A stretch of 12,999 bases of DNA from Rhodospirillales bacterium (GTDB taxonomy: Bacteria > Pseudomonadota > Alphaproteobacteria > Rhodospirillales > Defluviicoccaceae). The notes under the pieces were generated by a model. The model saw only the letters and a list, made by a program, of their open reading frames with translations, searched no databases and was not told where the DNA came from. Below are positions 12,824 to 12,999 of the stretch, one piece after another. Made by a program: the position numbers and the translations under genes. The stretch covers positions 1 to 12,999 of the forward strand of contig JAUXFS010000006.1 of NCBI GenBank assembly GCA_030622775.1. Reading direction: 5' to 3'. Each line of letters begins with the position of its first letter. The first letter of the stretch is position 1.

Positions 12824-12999
12824 CGGGGCAAGTCCGGAAAATGTCATTGGGGCTGGCGGAGGTTTGTCCCGCGCCCCATCGTCCGCCCGACAACGGCGCG
12901 GCAAGCGATAGACGCCAAGATTTGGCCCCACCGCGTGCGACTCTTGTGCCGAATTCGGATTGGTGGCACCAATGGGCTGCGAAGGGGCCGACGTGCAAG
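12824..12999. other. Right-edge region without a supported gene
   Basis: No convincing frame or terminator was seen. It contains a palindrome at 12959-12973. An AAGGGG sequence at 12982-12987, followed by GTG at 12993, might be the very start of a gene running out of the window, but seven bases are too few to judge. Confidence 0.4.
12959..12973. promoter_or_regulatory. GntR/FadR-like palindrome ATTGGTGGCACCAAT
   Basis: Perfect 7-bp arms surround one central base, and the core TGGT-N3-ACCA is the pattern known for FadR-subfamily GntR regulators. It lies about 20 nt before a possible GTG start at the window edge, so it could be the operator of the next gene. No regulator gene is in the window. 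Confidence 0.35.

Noticed and set aside
12404..12931. Minus-strand frame of 175 codons over the small exported protein
   Set aside because: The plus-strand frame has a signal peptide, paired cysteines, a ribosome-binding site and a control region. The minus-strand product is a compositional shadow.
1..12999. CRISPR array, tRNA, rRNA, integrase or transposase gene
   Set aside because: None of the expected repeats, cloverleaf or rRNA sequences or catalytic motifs was seen, so the insertion model for 5265-11168 has no visible recombinase.

Overview
The window reads as accessory or transport DNA from a high-GC alphaproteobacterium. A Rhodospirillales-type host is my guess, from the extreme G/C preference at third codon positions and from the kind of small exported protein at the right end; no rRNA or tRNA is present to confirm it. 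All supported genes lie on the + strand.

Layout: (1) 1-368, no supported gene, with a perfect 22-bp inverted repeat (178-238) and a possible promoter ahead of the first operon. (2) 369-5253, a complete branched-chain-amino-acid-type (HAAT/Liv) ABC importer: Sec-exported binding protein, two permeases, two ATPases, with ATGA stop/start overlaps in the distal part. (3) 5265-11168, a second and compositionally different block: a nitrilase/amidase-superfamily hydrolase followed by a complete UrtABCDE/AmiC-like importer with a Tat-exported binding protein. (4) 11211-12341, an M20 (ArgE/DapE-type) deacylase with the same high-GC codon use as block 2. (5) 12342-12999, a truncated-looking micro-ORF, a CRP-like site and a small exported protein of unknown function.

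The main structural result is a perfect 34-bp direct repeat. One copy (5231-5264) is the 3' end of the first livF plus the following ribosome-binding site. The other (11169-11202) sits, out of context, directly upstream of the M20 gene. The simplest reading is that the original operon was SBP-livHMGF-M20 deacylase, and that the 5.9-kb nitrilase/UrtABCDE-like block was inserted between livF and the deacylase gene, duplicating the junction. The sequence just after copy 1 may be a decayed second beginning of an M20 gene.

Working together (inference): importer 1 plus the M20 enzyme would take up and deacylate an N-acylated amino acid or related peptide-like compound. Importer 2 plus the nitrilase-fold amidase would take up and hydrolyse a small amide, carbamoyl compound or nitrile, releasing ammonia. 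No transposase, integrase, CRISPR array, tRNA or rRNA was recognised.
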